Origin: Chloroflexi bacterium UBA6077
GTDB lineage: Bacteria; Chloroflexota; UBA6077
Assembly: GCA_002436065.1 (NCBI GenBank)
Contig: DIXP01000090.1
Coordinates: 1 to 41,321, forward strand
DNA: 41,321 bases
Direction of reading: 5' to 3'
The stretch's first letter is position 1; each line of letters opens with the position of its first letter. Both the position numbers and the translations under genes were made by a program. The notes below the pieces were generated by a model, which made no database searches, was not told the DNA's origin, and worked only from the letters and a program-made list of their open reading frames with translations. Shown here piece by piece: positions 8,285 to 16,368 of the stretch.

Positions 8285-8323
8285 TTGACAACATGCGCAA
8301 CGATTGGTACGGTGTAGCGTATA
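8285..8323 (+). promoter_or_regulatory. Promoter with operator-like site for etfBA
   Basis: On the plus strand: a consensus TTGACA (8285-8290), 17-bp spacer ending in GG, TACGGT (8308-8313). The site at 8301-8323 (TGGTACGGTGTAGCGTATA) matches 16 of 23 positions of the palindrome at 8230-8252 and overlaps the -10 box. It lies 67 bp before the etfB start. Confidence 0.68.
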
Positions 8324-8389
8324 GCGGCACACTCTCTGGACACAGCGCCGTCGCCAACAATTCCTCTGAAAACTACCCAGGGGGAAGTC

Positions 8390-9175
8390 ATGGAACTCAA
8401 GATCTGCGTCTGCGCCAAGTACGTCCCCGAATCGACAGAAACCAACAAGATAAATCCTGTCACCAATCGTCTTGTGCGTGAGGGCATGCCCAAGGAACTC
8501 GACCAGGGCGCCATGATGGGCGTGGAGGAGGGACTCCGTCTCGTGGAAGCCTGCGGTGGCACAGTCACTGTCTTCACCATGGGGCCACCGGAGGCCGAAG
8601 AGGGACTTCGAAGAGCCATCGCTATTGGAGCCCACGACGCTGTTCTAATCTCCGACCCTCTGCTGGCAGGATCCGACGCCCTGGCCACTGCTAAGGTGCT
8701 ATCGGCAGCCCTGTCACAAGTACCTTTCGACCTGGTCCTTTGTGGATCAGAGAGCACCGACAGCTACACTGGTCTGATGCCGGGAATGCTGGCAGAGTTG
8801 CTGGGATTGCCACAATTGACATTTGCCAAGTCTATCGAAGTTCGGGAAAGCACTGTCTTGGTTCGCCGGGACACAGAAAGCGGATCCCAGCTACTAGCGG
8901 TCGAGTTGCCCGCGCTGGTGGCGGTTACGAGCAGCATCAACAGACCTCGATACCCTACCCTTCGTGGCACTCTCGCAGCCAAGAGAAGACGGATCAACCG
9001 CCTACGCCTTGCTGATCTGGGAATCCCACCGAGACTTGTGGGCCCAACTGGCGCCAAAGAGAGGGTGCTCAGCATCGAAGCTGTGTCCCAGCGACGTGAC
9101 GGCATGATCGTCGCCGACGATGGTCAGGGCGGGATCTTGATTGCCGACTACTTGGAGGGCCTGAGGGTGCTGTAA
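8390..9175 (+). CDS. etfB: Electron transfer flavoprotein, beta subunit
   Basis: EtfB forms a soluble heterodimer with EtfA, holds AMP in the classical type, and takes electrons from flavin dehydrogenases. The 261-residue protein is of normal length. It shows the family start KICVCAKYVPEST, then GAMMGVEEGLRLVE and VTVFTMGPPEAEEGLRRAIA, followed by GAHDAVLISD. The central CGSESTDSYTGLMPGMLAELLG is the usual CGxxxxD region. The ATG has GGGGGAA three bases upstream. It is divergent from the FAD oxidoreductase and followed by etfA. No ETF:quinone oxidoreductase gene is in the window, so where electrons go next is not visible. Whether this ETF bifurcates electrons cannot be judged here. Confidence 0.93.
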   Translation: MELKICVCAKYVPESTETNKINPVTNRLVREGMPKELDQGAMMGVEEGLRLVEACGGTVTVFTMGPPEAEEGLRRAIAIGAHDAVLISDPLLAGSDALATAKVLSAALSQVPFDLVLCGSESTDSYTGLMPGMLAELLGLPQLTFAKSIEVRESTVLVRRDTESGSQLLAVELPALVAVTSSINRPRYPTLRGTLAAKRRRINRLRLADLGIPPRLVGPTGAKERVLSIEAVSQRRDGMIVADDGQGGILIADYLEGLRVL

Positions 9176-9270
9176 TTCAGTCGACGTCGGACGCGGACAA
9201 GCGATAGCGACTCACGGGGATGAACGCATCTCGCCACCAGTCGCCACCGGAATAGTTGGAGGTGCGGGAC

Positions 9271-10257
9271 GTGGAGAAGAAGGCCAAGATCTGGGTCTTC
9301 GTCGAGGTCGAAGGAGGAGCGCCCAGTCGAGTCTCATTGGAAGCGCTATCCAAGGCCAGGCAATTGGGAGTCGAGGAAGCCATTCTGCTAACCGAACATG
9401 CCGATTCTGTCTTGCCGATCCTGGAGCATCATGGGGCTAGGAGAGTGCTGCTCCACCGTGACCGTTCCTATGCCGAATTCCCTGTGCTAGCCGCCGTCAA
9501 CACCATCGCTTGGCTGGTAGAGAGACACTCACCAGACCTGCTGGTATTCGGCTCGACCTACTACGGTCGGGAAGTCGCCGCTAGGCTGGCCGCCCGGATC
9601 AACTGCGGAGTGATCACTGATGTGGTCGATCTGCAGATCGTGAACGGTACCGTGGAGGCAACAACCCTGGCGCTAGGTGGAAGCTACAGGGTACGAAGTA
9701 CCCTGACAGGCTCCCGTCACGGAGTCGTACTGATTCGCCCAAAAGCTTTCGATGCCATTCCCGAGGACGGAGAGACTGAGATCGAGGAGATATGCACCGT
9801 CATTCCAGGAGACTCCAAGCGCATCAGAGTAGTGGAGAACGTGGCTTCCGGCAAACTGGGTATGGACCTCGAAGCGGCGAACATCGTCGTGTCCGGCGGA
9901 CGCGGGATGAAGGAAGCAGCAAACTTCGAATTGCTGCGTAGGCTCGCGAGACTGTTGAAGGGGGCAACCGGTGCCAGTCGTGTAGCTGTCGATCTGGGGT
10001 GGGCGCCGTATTCCATCCAGGTCGGGCAAACGGGGAAGACTGTCAAGCCTCAGGTCTATCTTGCATGCGGAATTTCTGGCTCGTTCCAACACCTGATAGG
10101 CATGACTGGCTCCCGAACAGTTATCGCGATCAACACCGATCCCGATGCCCAAATCTTCAGCGTCTGTGATTTCGGAGTGGTGGGGGACACCCTGAAAGTC
10201 CTTCCGCAGCTAATCCAGGACTTGGAAAGACGAAAGGAGTCAAACCGATTGGATTGA
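9271..10257 (+). CDS. etfA: Electron transfer flavoprotein, alpha subunit
   Basis: EtfA carries the FAD that accepts electrons from partner dehydrogenases. The protein has 328 residues from GTG, chosen because GGAGG lies eight bases upstream; an upstream TTG overlaps that ribosome site. The N-terminal domain begins KIWVFVEVEGG. The C-terminal FAD domain shows VVSGGRGM, the ETF-alpha signature YLACGISGSFQHLIGM, and then INTDPDAQIF followed by FGVVGDTLKVLPQLIQDL. It lies 95 bases after etfB, presumably in one transcript. It ends four bases before the convergent iclR stop, with no hairpin between. Its likely client is the FAD oxidoreductase across the divergent promoter (inference). Confidence 0.93.
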   Translation: MEKKAKIWVFVEVEGGAPSRVSLEALSKARQLGVEEAILLTEHADSVLPILEHHGARRVLLHRDRSYAEFPVLAAVNTIAWLVERHSPDLLVFGSTYYGREVAARLAARINCGVITDVVDLQIVNGTVEATTLALGGSYRVRSTLTGSRHGVVLIRPKAFDAIPEDGETEIEEICTVIPGDSKRIRVVENVASGKLGMDLEAANIVVSGGRGMKEAANFELLRRLARLLKGATGASRVAVDLGWAPYSIQVGQTGKTVKPQVYLACGISGSFQHLIGMTGSRTVIAINTDPDAQIFSVCDFGVVGDTLKVLPQLIQDLERRKESNRLD

Positions 10258-10261
10258 TCGC

Positions 10262-11104
10262 CTATTCCCCATTCGCGATCCATCCCAGCTGCAAGGAAAT
10301 CTCATCAGCAGCCTCCCGCACCGAATGCCCCATTTCGATGAGGCCATCTGTCCACGACACTCGACTCGACGGGATACTCACCAGAAGACTGCCGATGACT
10401 GTGCCAGTACCATCAAAGATGGGAGCCGAAACACCAACCTGCTCCAAATCCAGGCCCTCTCCATGGCTGATGGCATACCCACGCTCCCTAACTCGCACCA
10501 AATCCGCCCGAATCACGCTCGGATCGGTGGGAGTCTTCTGCGTGTACGCCTTCAGATCCTGAGACAGAAGCCTATCAACCTCTGCAGGCCCCATGTGGGC
10601 AAGGATTGCACGACCGCTGGACCCCACGTGCAAGGGCATCGTCTGCCCCAGCGGCAGTATACACTGTACGGTACGTGGGGACGGGACTCGATCGAAGTTG
10701 AGCCGGGTATCACCAACACGAAGGCACAGAGTGACTGTCTCTTGCCAACGGTCCACAAGAGTCCGCATTGGCCCCAAGGCCGCCCTCCGCACATCGCTAG
10801 TACCCAGGATATGGGCAACCATCCTCCTGAGCTCGGATCCAAGCTGGAAGCGGCCTCCATCGCCGCCGCGTTGAATGAAACCAGCATGCTCCAGAGTTCT
10901 CAGGAGCCGGGCCGCAGAACTCGGACTCGTACCGATTTCGCGCGCAGCCTCACGCACGCTGAGGCCCTGTTCGAATACTACTGTCCGAAGCAGCCGCAGT
11001 GCCCTGTTGACAGTGATCAGAGTACTCTGCCCATCACCGGCCTCGACTTCCGCATGGTCCAGACTGTCTTCACTCAGCATGTCGCCCAGACCACCAGACA
11101 GCAT
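10262..11104 (-). CDS. IclR-family transcriptional regulator
   Basis: This is a DNA-binding regulator with an N-terminal winged helix-turn-helix and a C-terminal ligand-binding domain. It has 280 residues from the chosen ATG, which follows GAGGG by six bases; a GTG four codons earlier is possible. The HTH region reads LSVREAAREIGTSPSSAARL, followed by LLRTLEHAGFIQRG. The effector domain includes LHVGSSGRAILAHM and ERGYAISHGEGLDLEQVGVSAPIFD, typical for the family. A promoter (TTGACC-17-TAAAAT) lies upstream. It is the only regulator gene in the catabolic island and converges on etfA. It is therefore the best candidate for the protein that binds the GGTAC-N3-GTACC palindromes. A partial copy of that palindrome core also lies inside this gene near 10658-10674. 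The effector is unknown; an imported amine or amide is a guess. Confidence 0.9.
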   Translation of the reverse strand: MLSGGLGDMLSEDSLDHAEVEAGDGQSTLITVNRALRLLRTVVFEQGLSVREAAREIGTSPSSAARLLRTLEHAGFIQRGGDGGRFQLGSELRRMVAHILGTSDVRRAALGPMRTLVDRWQETVTLCLRVGDTRLNFDRVPSPRTVQCILPLGQTMPLHVGSSGRAILAHMGPAEVDRLLSQDLKAYTQKTPTDPSVIRADLVRVRERGYAISHGEGLDLEQVGVSAPIFDGTGTVIGSLLVSIPSSRVSWTDGLIEMGHSVREAADEISLQLGWIANGE

Positions 11105-11147
11105 TCCCACCCTCACTCAAATCGCATAGCCCCATCACACGAATAGG

Positions 11148-11222
11148 CCCGCAGATCCATTCCATGCAGCGGACTGCGGGCAATTACATTGTGATTTTAG
11201 CAGAAGCCAAGGATATGGTCAA
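11148..11222 (-). promoter_or_regulatory. Promoter and leader inverted repeat of iclR
   Basis: On the minus strand: TTGACC (11217-11222), 17-bp spacer, TAAAAT (11194-11199), a good sigma-70-type promoter. In the expected leader an inverted repeat (CCCGCAG at 11148-11154 with CTGCGGG at 11174-11180) could be an autoregulatory site or an RNA hairpin. The GGTAC palindrome of the other island promoters is absent here. Confidence 0.65.
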
Positions 11223-11452
11223 GTCGGATCGACAAGTTTCTCTACACGAGTGCGTGGCGATCACGCATGATGATGTGCCGGTCATGCTCGCCAAGAGAGT
11301 CGTAGAGATCGATCAGAGGTGCGCACCTCTACGAAGCGCGCCGCAGTTGCATCCTGCGGCAATCAGACCTGCTAGGTGTGGTGTTACAACCTTGATACCC
11401 ACTGGGAAGCTCGCAACCACTATCACTATGACGCACGTGAGGCGAAACGAAA
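11223..11452. other. Gene-free stretch between the iclR promoter and the oppF terminator
   Basis: No credible gene. It contains a perfect 16-bp palindrome (AGAGGTGCGCACCTCT, 11315-11330) and a small hairpin (CCGCAG...CTGCGG, about 11342-11360). Neither has an assigned function. Confidence 0.5.
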
Positions 11453-11478
11453 GGGGGTAGGCCTTGAGGCCTACCCCC
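11453..11478 (-). terminator. Strong terminator after oppF
   Basis: A perfect 11-bp stem (GGGGGTAGGCC with GGCCTACCCCC) encloses a TTGA tetraloop (plus strand) and is followed on the minus strand by TTTCGTTTCG. It lies 36 bases past the oppF stop and closes the long minus-strand run that starts at tlyA or at an internal promoter. Confidence 0.85.
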
Positions 11479-11514
11479 TCCGCATCTACGTCTGTTCTAC
11501 GGTGCAGCCTGACC

Positions 11515-12519
11515 CTAGATCTTGTCCCAGTAGTGGCACGCGACCCAGTGGTCGTGCTCCACCTCTTTGAACTCGGGCTCATCCACCGAGCAGTTCTCCT
11601 TGGCATATCTGCACCGCGGGTGGAACCGGCATCCCTTCGGCGGGTTCACGGGGCTCGGTACGTCCCCCGTCAGGATCACCCTCTGCCGCCTCTTCTCCAC
11701 GTTCGGATCGGGCACAGGCACCGCGCTCATCAATGCCTTCGTGTAGGGGTGCAGCGGCTTCATGTACAGGTCGTTCCTGTCAGCCAGCTCCACAATCTTC
11801 CCCACATACATCACCGCTATCCGGTCGCTGATGTGGCGCACCACACTCAGGTCATGTGCGATGAACAGATAGGTCAGACCAAACTCCCCCTGCAGCTCTT
11901 CCAGCAGGTTGATGATCTGCGCCTGGATGCTCACGTCTAGGGCACTCACCGGCTCATCGCATACGATGAACTCAGGCTCCACCGCCAGTGCCCTCGCCAC
12001 TCCAATACGCTGCCTCTGCCCCCCACTGAACTCATGGGGATACCGATTCGCAAAATAGGGGTTGAGACCCACCAGCCGCAGCAGCTCCTGCACCCGTTCG
12101 TTCCGAGCCTTCCCCTTCGCCAGCTTGTGGATGTCCAGCGGCTCCCCTATGATGTCTCCAACCGTCATCCTCGGGTTCAGGCTCGCATACGGGTCCTGGA
12201 AGATCATCTGCATCTTCCGCCGCATCTTGCGCAGCTCTTCCCCTTGCACCTTCGTCAGCTCGGTCTCCCCAAACTTCACGCTCCCGCCCGTCGGTCGGTA
12301 CAGCTGCAGGATGCTCCTCCCTGTGGTGCTCTTCCCGCACCCGCTCTCTCCCACCAGTCCGAGCGTCTCACCCTTCCTGATGAAGAAGGAGACGTCGTCC
12401 ACAGCACGCACGTCCCCAACCTTCTTCTGCAGTATGATCCCCTGCGTGATCGGAAAGTACATCCTGAGCTTGTCTACCCGCAGCAGTACATCCTGCTTCA
12501 CCTTCTCACTAACGGCCAT
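11515..12519 (-). CDS. oppF: Oligopeptide/dipeptide-type ABC transporter ATPase, OppF/DppF-like
   Basis: This is one of two cytoplasmic ATPases that drive a peptide-family importer. The protein has 334 residues from ATG with GGAGG eight bases upstream; a GTG three codons earlier touches the ribosome site. Walker A is GESGCGKS (57-64), the Q-loop is MIFQDPYASLNPR, the signature is FSGGQRQR, Walker B is FIVCDEPVSALD and the H-loop is IAHDLSVV. The C-terminal oligopeptide-family extension has a cysteine motif (KGCRFHPRCRYAKENC). Its start overlaps the oppD stop by 11 bases. No binding protein or permease gene adjoins; the matching parts (dppB, dppC, binding protein) lie 4.7 to 11 kb further on. 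Its last 33 bases are duplicated at 156-188. Confidence 0.95.
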   Translation of the reverse strand: MAVSEKVKQDVLLRVDKLRMYFPITQGIILQKKVGDVRAVDDVSFFIRKGETLGLVGESGCGKSTTGRSILQLYRPTGGSVKFGETELTKVQGEELRKMRRKMQMIFQDPYASLNPRMTVGDIIGEPLDIHKLAKGKARNERVQELLRLVGLNPYFANRYPHEFSGGQRQRIGVARALAVEPEFIVCDEPVSALDVSIQAQIINLLEELQGEFGLTYLFIAHDLSVVRHISDRIAVMYVGKIVELADRNDLYMKPLHPYTKALMSAVPVPDPNVEKRRQRVILTGDVPSPVNPPKGCRFHPRCRYAKENCSVDEPEFKEVEHDHWVACHYWDKI

Positions 12520-13501
12520 GACCCGCACCTCCAGTCACGTCCACCCAGCAGGCTATCCTGTGCCCCTCGGCAACCGGTTCCAACGTCGGATTCGTCTCCC
12601 GGCACTTCTGGATCGCATAGGTGCACCTGGGGGCAAAGGGGCATCCGGGAGGTGTGTCCACCAGGTCAGGCGGCAGTCCCTCGATCGGGATCAGCTTCTC
12701 CCGGCGCTCTTCGTCTATCCTCGGAATGCTCCTCAACAGCCCCAAGGTGTACGGATGCCTCGGGTTCCCGAAGAGTTCCCCCGTCGGGGCGGTCTCAACG
12801 ATGTAGCCGGCGTACATCACGTTGATCCTGTCCGTCATCCCAGCCACCACGCCCAGGTCATGGGTGATCAGAATGACCGCTGTCCCCAACTCTTTCTTGA
12901 GGTTCTTGATCAGGTCCAGGATCTGGGCCTGGATCGTCACGTCAAGCGCCGTCGTGGGCTCATCGGCGATCAGCAGCTTCGGGTTGCAGGAGAGCGCCAT
13001 CGCGATCATCACCCTCTGCCGCATGCCGCCGCTGAACTGGTGGGGGTAGTCGTCCACTCGACTCTTCGCCGAGGGGATCCCCACCATGTCCAGCAGCTCT
13101 ATCGCCCTCTTTCTGGCTGCCTTGCCGTCCATCCCCATGTGCAGCTCTACCCCTTCGGTGAGCTGCCGGGCGATCGTCAGCACGGGATTCAAGCTGGTCA
13201 TCGGGTCCTGGAAGATCATGGCGATCTCCTTGCCCCGAACCTTCCGGATCTCGTCCTCGCTCACCTTCAGCAGGTCCCTACCCTGGAAAATCACCTCTCC
13301 AGAGACGATCTTCCCAGGAGGCTGCGGGATCAGCCTCATGATGGTCAGCGCGGACACGCTCTTGCCGCACCCGCTCTCCCCCACCAGACCAAGGGTCTCA
13401 CCCTCGTCCAATGGATAGGAGACGCCGTTCACGGCCTTGACCACCCCATCCTGGGTGTAGAAATATGTCCTCAGGTCCCGGACATCCAGCAGTCGGCCCA
13501 T
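12509..13501 (-). CDS. oppD: Oligopeptide/dipeptide-type ABC transporter ATPase, OppD/DppD-like
   Basis: This is the second ATPase of the importer, normally a heterodimer with OppF on the DppBC permease. It has 330 residues with Walker A GESGCGKS (41-48), Q-loop MIFQDPMTSLNPV, signature FSGGMRQR, Walker B LLIADEPTTALD and H-loop ITHDLGVV. The C-terminal peptide-transporter extension has PGCPFAPRCTYAIQKC. It begins 26 bases after the gcvPB stop on the same strand with no terminator between, so it probably lies at the end of the glycine-cleavage transcript. A promoter within gcvPB cannot be excluded. Substrate specificity comes from the unlinked binding protein. Confidence 0.95.
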   Translation of the reverse strand: MGRLLDVRDLRTYFYTQDGVVKAVNGVSYPLDEGETLGLVGESGCGKSVSALTIMRLIPQPPGKIVSGEVIFQGRDLLKVSEDEIRKVRGKEIAMIFQDPMTSLNPVLTIARQLTEGVELHMGMDGKAARKRAIELLDMVGIPSAKSRVDDYPHQFSGGMRQRVMIAMALSCNPKLLIADEPTTALDVTIQAQILDLIKNLKKELGTAVILITHDLGVVAGMTDRINVMYAGYIVETAPTGELFGNPRHPYTLGLLRSIPRIDEERREKLIPIEGLPPDLVDTPPGCPFAPRCTYAIQKCRETNPTLEPVAEGHRIACWVDVTGGAGHGR

Positions 13502-13527
13502 GCTAAGCTCCTCTCAGCGACGGGATT

Positions 13528-14970
13528 TCACCAATTCAACTTGGGCGACCTTGCCGCAGCAGCCTCATCCAGTCGACCAATCACTGTGGTGGTAGGCGCG
13601 ACCTTCACTACCTCGGGCTGCTCCTCCACCTCCCGCGCTATGGCCAGAAGCGCCTCCGCAAAGGCGTCCAGCGTCTCCCTGCTCTCCGTCTCGGTAGGCT
13701 CAATCATCATCGACTCCTCGACGATCAGCGGAAAGTACACCGTGGGTGGGTGGATGCCGTAATCGATCAGCCGTTTGGCAATATCAAGCGTCCTCACGCC
13801 CAGCGCCTTCTGGCGTCGGCCTGTGAGAACAAACTCATGCATGCAAGTCCGAGGATAGGGGACCTCGTAGGCCTGCTGCAATCGCACACGAAGGTAATTG
13901 GCGTTGATAATAGCGTTTTCGCCGACTCTACGCAACCCCTCCGCGCCTAGCGCTCTGATATAGGCGTAGGCCCGGACCAGGACGCCGAAACTGCCGTAGA
14001 AGCTACGGACCCGTCCAATGGATCGGCGAACCTCGCTGCTCAGGGCATAAGCCCCGTCCTCCTTCTTGACAGCTACCGGAACGGGCAGATAGTCGGCCAG
14101 GGCATCTCCAGCCGCCACCGCCCCTGCCCCAGGGCCCCCACCACCATGCGGGGTGGCAAAGGTCTTGTGGAGGTTGATGTGCAGCACATCGAAACCGAGG
14201 TCGGCCGGTTTCGCCACCCCCAGCAGGGCGTTCAGGTTGGCCCCGTCGCCGTACAGCAGCGCACCCGCCCCATGAACTGCCTCGGAGATCGCCAGCATGT
14301 TCTCATCAAACAGGCCGAGAGTGTTCGGCATGGTCAGCATGAGCGCCGCCGTCTCCTCATCGAGCAGACTCCGCAGGGTCTCCAGCTCTACGTTCCCCCT
14401 GGCATCCGACTTCACCGGTACGGTGGTGTAGCCACACATGGTGGCCGTGGCTGGATTGGTCCCGTGAGCAGAGTCTGGGATGAGAACCTTAGTCCGCTTC
14501 TCGTCACCCCGCTCCTCGTGGTAGGCACGAATCATCAGCATGCCGGTCAGTTCACCGTGGGCCCCCGCTGCCGGCTGAAGCGACACCGCCCGCAGTCCGC
14601 TTATCTCCCCGAGTGCCTCCTGAAGCTCGTACATCAGCCTGATCGCACCCTGCACTGTCTCATCGGACTGATATGGGTGGATGGCCGCAAAGCCCGGCCA
14701 CCGAGCCACCTCCTCCGAGACCTTCGGGTTGTACTTCATGGTGCAGGACCCCAGGGGGTAGAAGCCAGTGTCGATCCCATAGTTCAACTGCGAAAGATGA
14801 ACAAAGTGGCGGACCACCTCGTTCTCGGACACCTCGGGCAGATCCAGCCCCGACCGCTTCAGCTCGACTGAAAGCTGCTCCACCCCCTCGGTGGGCACGT
14901 CGCTGGCGGGAAGCTGGTGGCCGACCCGTCCCGGCCGGGAGATCTCGGAAAGCAAGGGTTCAGGGGTCAT
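13528..14970 (-). CDS. gcvPB: Glycine dehydrogenase (decarboxylating), subunit 2
   Basis: This PLP-containing half of the P-protein decarboxylates glycine and passes the aminomethyl group to lipoyl-GcvH. It has 480 residues, normal for the two-subunit form. Lys269 in NLHKTFATPHGGGGPG is the expected Schiff-base lysine. Other landmarks are YPLGSCTMKYNPK near 71-83 and PDSAHGTNPATA near 165-176. The start overlaps the gcvPA stop (ATGA) and is preceded by GGGAGG, indicating translational coupling. The protein works with GcvPA, GcvH and GcvT encoded just upstream. The pathway splits glycine into CO2, ammonia, NADH and 5,10-methylene-tetrahydrofolate. The lipoamide dehydrogenase (L-protein) gene is not in the window. 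Confidence 0.97.
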   Translation of the reverse strand: MTPEPLLSEISRPGRVGHQLPASDVPTEGVEQLSVELKRSGLDLPEVSENEVVRHFVHLSQLNYGIDTGFYPLGSCTMKYNPKVSEEVARWPGFAAIHPYQSDETVQGAIRLMYELQEALGEISGLRAVSLQPAAGAHGELTGMLMIRAYHEERGDEKRTKVLIPDSAHGTNPATATMCGYTTVPVKSDARGNVELETLRSLLDEETAALMLTMPNTLGLFDENMLAISEAVHGAGALLYGDGANLNALLGVAKPADLGFDVLHINLHKTFATPHGGGGPGAGAVAAGDALADYLPVPVAVKKEDGAYALSSEVRRSIGRVRSFYGSFGVLVRAYAYIRALGAEGLRRVGENAIINANYLRVRLQQAYEVPYPRTCMHEFVLTGRRQKALGVRTLDIAKRLIDYGIHPPTVYFPLIVEESMMIEPTETESRETLDAFAEALLAIAREVEEQPEVVKVAPTTTVIGRLDEAAAARSPKLNW

Positions 14971-16331
14971 ATAGCACCTCCCTCGGATGTCGCTGCCTCA
15001 CCCAGGGCGGTCACCAAGGAATCGATATCCTGCTTCCCGTTCACTTCCGTGGAGCACAGCAGCATACACCCCTCCAGGTCGGGATGGGATTGGCCAAGGT
15101 CGTATCCGCCCACGATCTTTCTGTCCAACAACTTGCGGTTGATCTCGGCCGGGGGTCGTGGGCACTCCACGACAAACTCGTTGAAGAAGCTGCCCGTGTC
15201 CAGCCGCCTGTATCCCGGGAGACCGGACAGCTGGCGCGCGGCGTAGTGGGCCTTGTCGTAGCACAGCTGAGCCACCTGCCGTAGCCCCCCAGGACCCATC
15301 AATCCGAGGTAGATGGCCGCCGCGAGGGCGACCAGCGATTCGCTGGTGCAGATGTTCGAAGTAGCCTTCTCGCGGCGAATATGCTGCTCCCGTGCCTGAA
15401 GGGTCAACACGAAGCCCCTCCTGCCCTGGTCATCCGCAGCAGCGCCCACCAGACGACCCGGCATGCTCCGGACGAACCGCTCCTTGCACGCCAGGATCCC
15501 AAGAGCGGGCCCGCCGTAGGCAATGGGGTTGCCCAGACTCTGCCCCTCTCCCACGGCTATGTCGGCTCCCCACTCACCCGGGCTCTTCAACACGCCCAGA
15601 GAGAGGGGATCGCTGGAAACCACAAACATCCCGCCCAGATGGTGAATTCGATCAGCCAACGCCCTCAGATCGGTTACTCGCCCAAAGAAGTCCGGCTGCT
15701 GGACGACGCAGCAGGCCGTTTGCCGGTCTAGCAGCGACTCCAGCCCATCCTCGACTATCCTGTCTCCCTCACGCCTGACGGCAGACTCAACCACCCCGAA
15801 GCCCCGGCTCCGCAGATAGGTGCACACCACGGACCTGTATTCTGGGTGAACAGAGCCGGAGAGAACCACCCTGTTCCGTTTGGTGGTGGCTATCGCCATG
15901 AGTGCAGCCTCGGCCATGGCTGTGGCGCCATCGTACATGGAGGTATTCGTCACATCCATACCGGTAAGGCCGCAGATCATACTCTGGAACTCAAAGGCCG
16001 CCTGCAGTGTGCCCTGGCTGACTTCGGGCTGGTACGGGGTGTAAGCGGTGTAGAACTCGCTCCTGAGCAGCAGTTGCGATATGGGGCTCGGCACGTAGTG
16101 CTGGTAAGCTCCTGCACCAAGAAAGCAGTGATAATGCTGGAGATCAGCGTTCTGCTCGGCCATGGCCCGCATCTCCGCCATCAGCTCCATTTCCGTCAGC
16201 GGCTTGGGCAACTCCAGCGCCGGTCTGCGGACCCCCTCGGGGACAACGGCCAGCAACTCATCGACTGTCGCGACCCCAATGGCCCGAAGCATCTCCTCCC
16301 TGTCGTGGTCCGTGTTCGGAATGAAATCCAT
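14967..16331 (-). CDS. gcvPA: Glycine dehydrogenase (decarboxylating), subunit 1
   Basis: This is the N-terminal half of the split P-protein, which forms a heterotetramer with GcvPB. It has 454 residues from ATG with AGGAGG five bases upstream. The open frame continues 25 codons further but without a better start. Typical features are FIPNTDHDREEML at the N terminus, then YHCFLGAGAYQHYVPS and FYTAYTPYQPEVSQGTLQ, followed by DVTNTSMYDGATA. It lies 37 bases after gcvH and overlaps gcvPB by 4 bases. It lacks the active-site lysine, as expected for this subunit. Split gcvPA/gcvPB is usual in Firmicutes, Thermotoga, Chloroflexota and archaea, whereas many Proteobacteria have a single long GcvP. 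Confidence 0.96.
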   Translation of the reverse strand: MDFIPNTDHDREEMLRAIGVATVDELLAVVPEGVRRPALELPKPLTEMELMAEMRAMAEQNADLQHYHCFLGAGAYQHYVPSPISQLLLRSEFYTAYTPYQPEVSQGTLQAAFEFQSMICGLTGMDVTNTSMYDGATAMAEAALMAIATTKRNRVVLSGSVHPEYRSVVCTYLRSRGFGVVESAVRREGDRIVEDGLESLLDRQTACCVVQQPDFFGRVTDLRALADRIHHLGGMFVVSSDPLSLGVLKSPGEWGADIAVGEGQSLGNPIAYGGPALGILACKERFVRSMPGRLVGAAADDQGRRGFVLTLQAREQHIRREKATSNICTSESLVALAAAIYLGLMGPGGLRQVAQLCYDKAHYAARQLSGLPGYRRLDTGSFFNEFVVECPRPPAEINRKLLDRKIVGGYDLGQSHPDLEGCMLLCSTEVNGKQDIDSLVTALGEAATSEGGAI

Positions 16332-16368
16332 ATGCACCTCCTGCCCTCCTCGGGCGAGAGTAATTGGC

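Noticed and set aside
12062..13762. Long plus-strand open frame (566 codons) opposite oppF, oppD and gcvPB
   Set aside because: It is antisense to three clearly conserved genes and its translation shows no family resemblance; such frames are common opposite GC-rich genes.
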